Shown here piece by piece: positions 22,187 to 23,109 of a stretch of 23,109 nt of DNA. This DNA is from Pseudomonadota bacterium. Lineage in GTDB: Bacteria > Pseudomonadota > Alphaproteobacteria > Reyranellales > Reyranellaceae. Position 1 is the first letter of the stretch, and each line of letters begins with the position of its first letter. The DNA lies in assembly GCA_023436825.1 (NCBI GenBank), contig JAEZHS010000483.1:1-23109 (forward strand). Direction: 5' to 3'. The position numbers and the translations under genes are program-made. The notes below the pieces were generated by a model. The model saw only the letters and a program-made list of their open reading frames with translations, had not been told where the DNA came from and ran no database searches.

Positions 22187-23109
22187 ATGACGATCCGTCG
22201 TTCCTGGTCGTTTGTGGCAATCGCAGCCGCTTCGCTGCTGGCCGCAACGCCTTCGCAAGCGCAATCCATGTTGCGCGTGGCGCCCGAGACGCTGTCGCGC
22301 ATCCTCGATCCGCATTTCACGACCTCATTCACCACGCGCGATCTCGGCTACCTGATCTACGACACGCTGTTCGCGGTCGACGACAAATTCGAGCCCAAGC
22401 CGCAGATGGTCGAGAGCTACACGGTGAGCCCCGACAAGCTCACCTACACTTTCGTGCTGCGGCCCGGGCTCAAGTGGCACGACGGCCAGCCGGTCACCGC
22501 AACCGACTGCGTCACCTCGATCCGCCGCTGGGCCTCGCGCGACAGCATGGGCCAGATGCTGACGCGCTTCCTCGACTCGCTCGAGGCCGCGGACGCCGGC
22601 ACCATCAAGCTCGTGCTGAAGGAGCCCTACGGCATGGTGCTCGAGAGCCTGGCCAAGGTGGGCGCACCGGTGCCGTTCATGATGCCCGAGCGCATCGCCA
22701 AGACGCCGGGCAGCGAGCAGGTGAAGGAGATCGTGGGTTCCGGTCCCTACAAGTTACGCGCCGACCTGCATGAGCCCGGCGTGAAGATCGTCCTGGAGAA
22801 GTTTTCCGACTACAAGCCGCGCAGCGAGCCACCCAACTGGGCGTCCGGCGCCAAGATCGCCAAGCTCGATCGCGTGGAAATGCTGGGGATGCCCGATGCA
22901 CAGACCCAGGTGAGCGCGCTGCTGCGCGGCGAGGTCGACTATCTCGAACGCGTGCCGGCCGACCTGCTGCCGTTGCTGGACGCGAAATCCGGCGCCAAGG
23001 CCGAGGTGGTCAGCAAGTTCGGCTTCCAGGCGATCATGCGCATGAACCACCTGCAGCCGCCGTTCGACAACATCAAGGTGCGCCAGGCGGTGGCCCGCGC
23101 GATCGACCG
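22187..23109 (+). CDS. ABC binding protein, family 5 (peptide/nickel type), 5' part
   Basis: The frame from ATG 22187 (GGGGGA upstream) stays open to the window end, giving 307 residues of an expected 500 or so. A signal peptide, MTIRRSWSFVAIAAASLLAA with cleavage near PSQAQ, directs it to the periplasm. The SBP_bac_5 signature is clear: PEPLW-like start LRVAPETLSRILDPHFTTSF, then PKPQMVESYTVSPDKLTYTF, LRPGLKWHDGQPVTATDCVT and SIRRW. Later segments (VGSGPYKL, ALLRGEVDYLERVP, FDNIKVRQAVARAID) also fit. Family members bind oligopeptides, nickel chelates, opines or glutathione. Permease and ATPase genes would be expected downstream, outside the window. It follows a LysR gene on the same strand. 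Confidence 0.92.
   Translation, partial: MTIRRSWSFVAIAAASLLAATPSQAQSMLRVAPETLSRILDPHFTTSFTTRDLGYLIYDTLFAVDDKFEPKPQMVESYTVSPDKLTYTFVLRPGLKWHDGQPVTATDCVTSIRRWASRDSMGQMLTRFLDSLEAADAGTIKLVLKEPYGMVLESLAKVGAPVPFMMPERIAKTPGSEQVKEIVGSGPYKLRADLHEPGVKIVLEKFSDYKPRSEPPNWASGAKIAKLDRVEMLGMPDAQTQVSALLRGEVDYLERVPADLLPLLDAKSGAKAEVVSKFGFQAIMRMNHLQPPFDNIKVRQAVARAID

Noticed and set aside
1..23109. Search for CRISPR arrays, rRNA, tRNA genes and complete insertion sequences
   Set aside because: No regularly spaced repeats, no rRNA-like sequence, no tRNA cloverleaf and no intact transposase with terminal repeats were recognised by eye.

Overview
The window comes from a high-GC bacterium with Alphaproteobacteria-like gene content. 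It carries CsbD and 17M-type stress proteins, several LysR regulators, CaiB-type CoA-transferases, Bug/TctC binding proteins, and short hypothetical proteins of the kind common in Bradyrhizobium/Reyranella-like genomes. The taxon is an inference from gene style; no rRNA or marker gene is present.

Layout. About 0.1-2.3 kb is a stress-type block: a CsbD-like protein (minus strand), a frameshifted small gene, then a likely two-gene operon of an exported EF-hand protein and a glycine-rich 17M-like protein. At 2.6-4.0 kb is nhaA, flanked by two 57-bp imperfect direct repeats. From 4.0 to 5.2 kb the DNA is gene-poor and decayed, with a DNA ligase remnant. A FAD oxidoreductase carrying a C-terminal Rieske domain fills 5.2-6.7 kb. 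From 7.0 to 9.3 kb there are small genes, at least two of which look frameshifted.

9.4-14.5 kb is the most coherent unit: a five-gene minus-strand operon (CoA-transferase, SsuA/TauA-like binding protein, luciferase-like monooxygenase, ATPase, permease). It is divergent from a LysR regulator, with palindromic candidate operators in the 90-bp gap. I infer an import, oxygenation and CoA-activation pathway for an unidentified small molecule. 15.7-19.5 kb is a second module: a GcvA-like LysR regulator divergent from an AidB-like acyl-CoA dehydrogenase and a Bug-type binding protein, with a clean palindrome between them.

At 19.9 kb I see what looks like an intact guanidine-II (mini-ykkC) riboswitch: two hairpins with ACGR loops, followed by a hairpin that would mask the ribosome binding site. 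It precedes a sugE/gdx guanidinium exporter gene cut off after 58 codons. About 1 kb of rearranged, gene-poor DNA follows, then a third LysR regulator and a family 5 (peptide/nickel type) ABC binding protein that runs off the end of the window.

A recurring feature is small genes broken by one- or two-base shifts. This is either real decay of accessory DNA or residual sequencing/assembly error. No tRNA, rRNA, CRISPR array or complete insertion sequence was seen.
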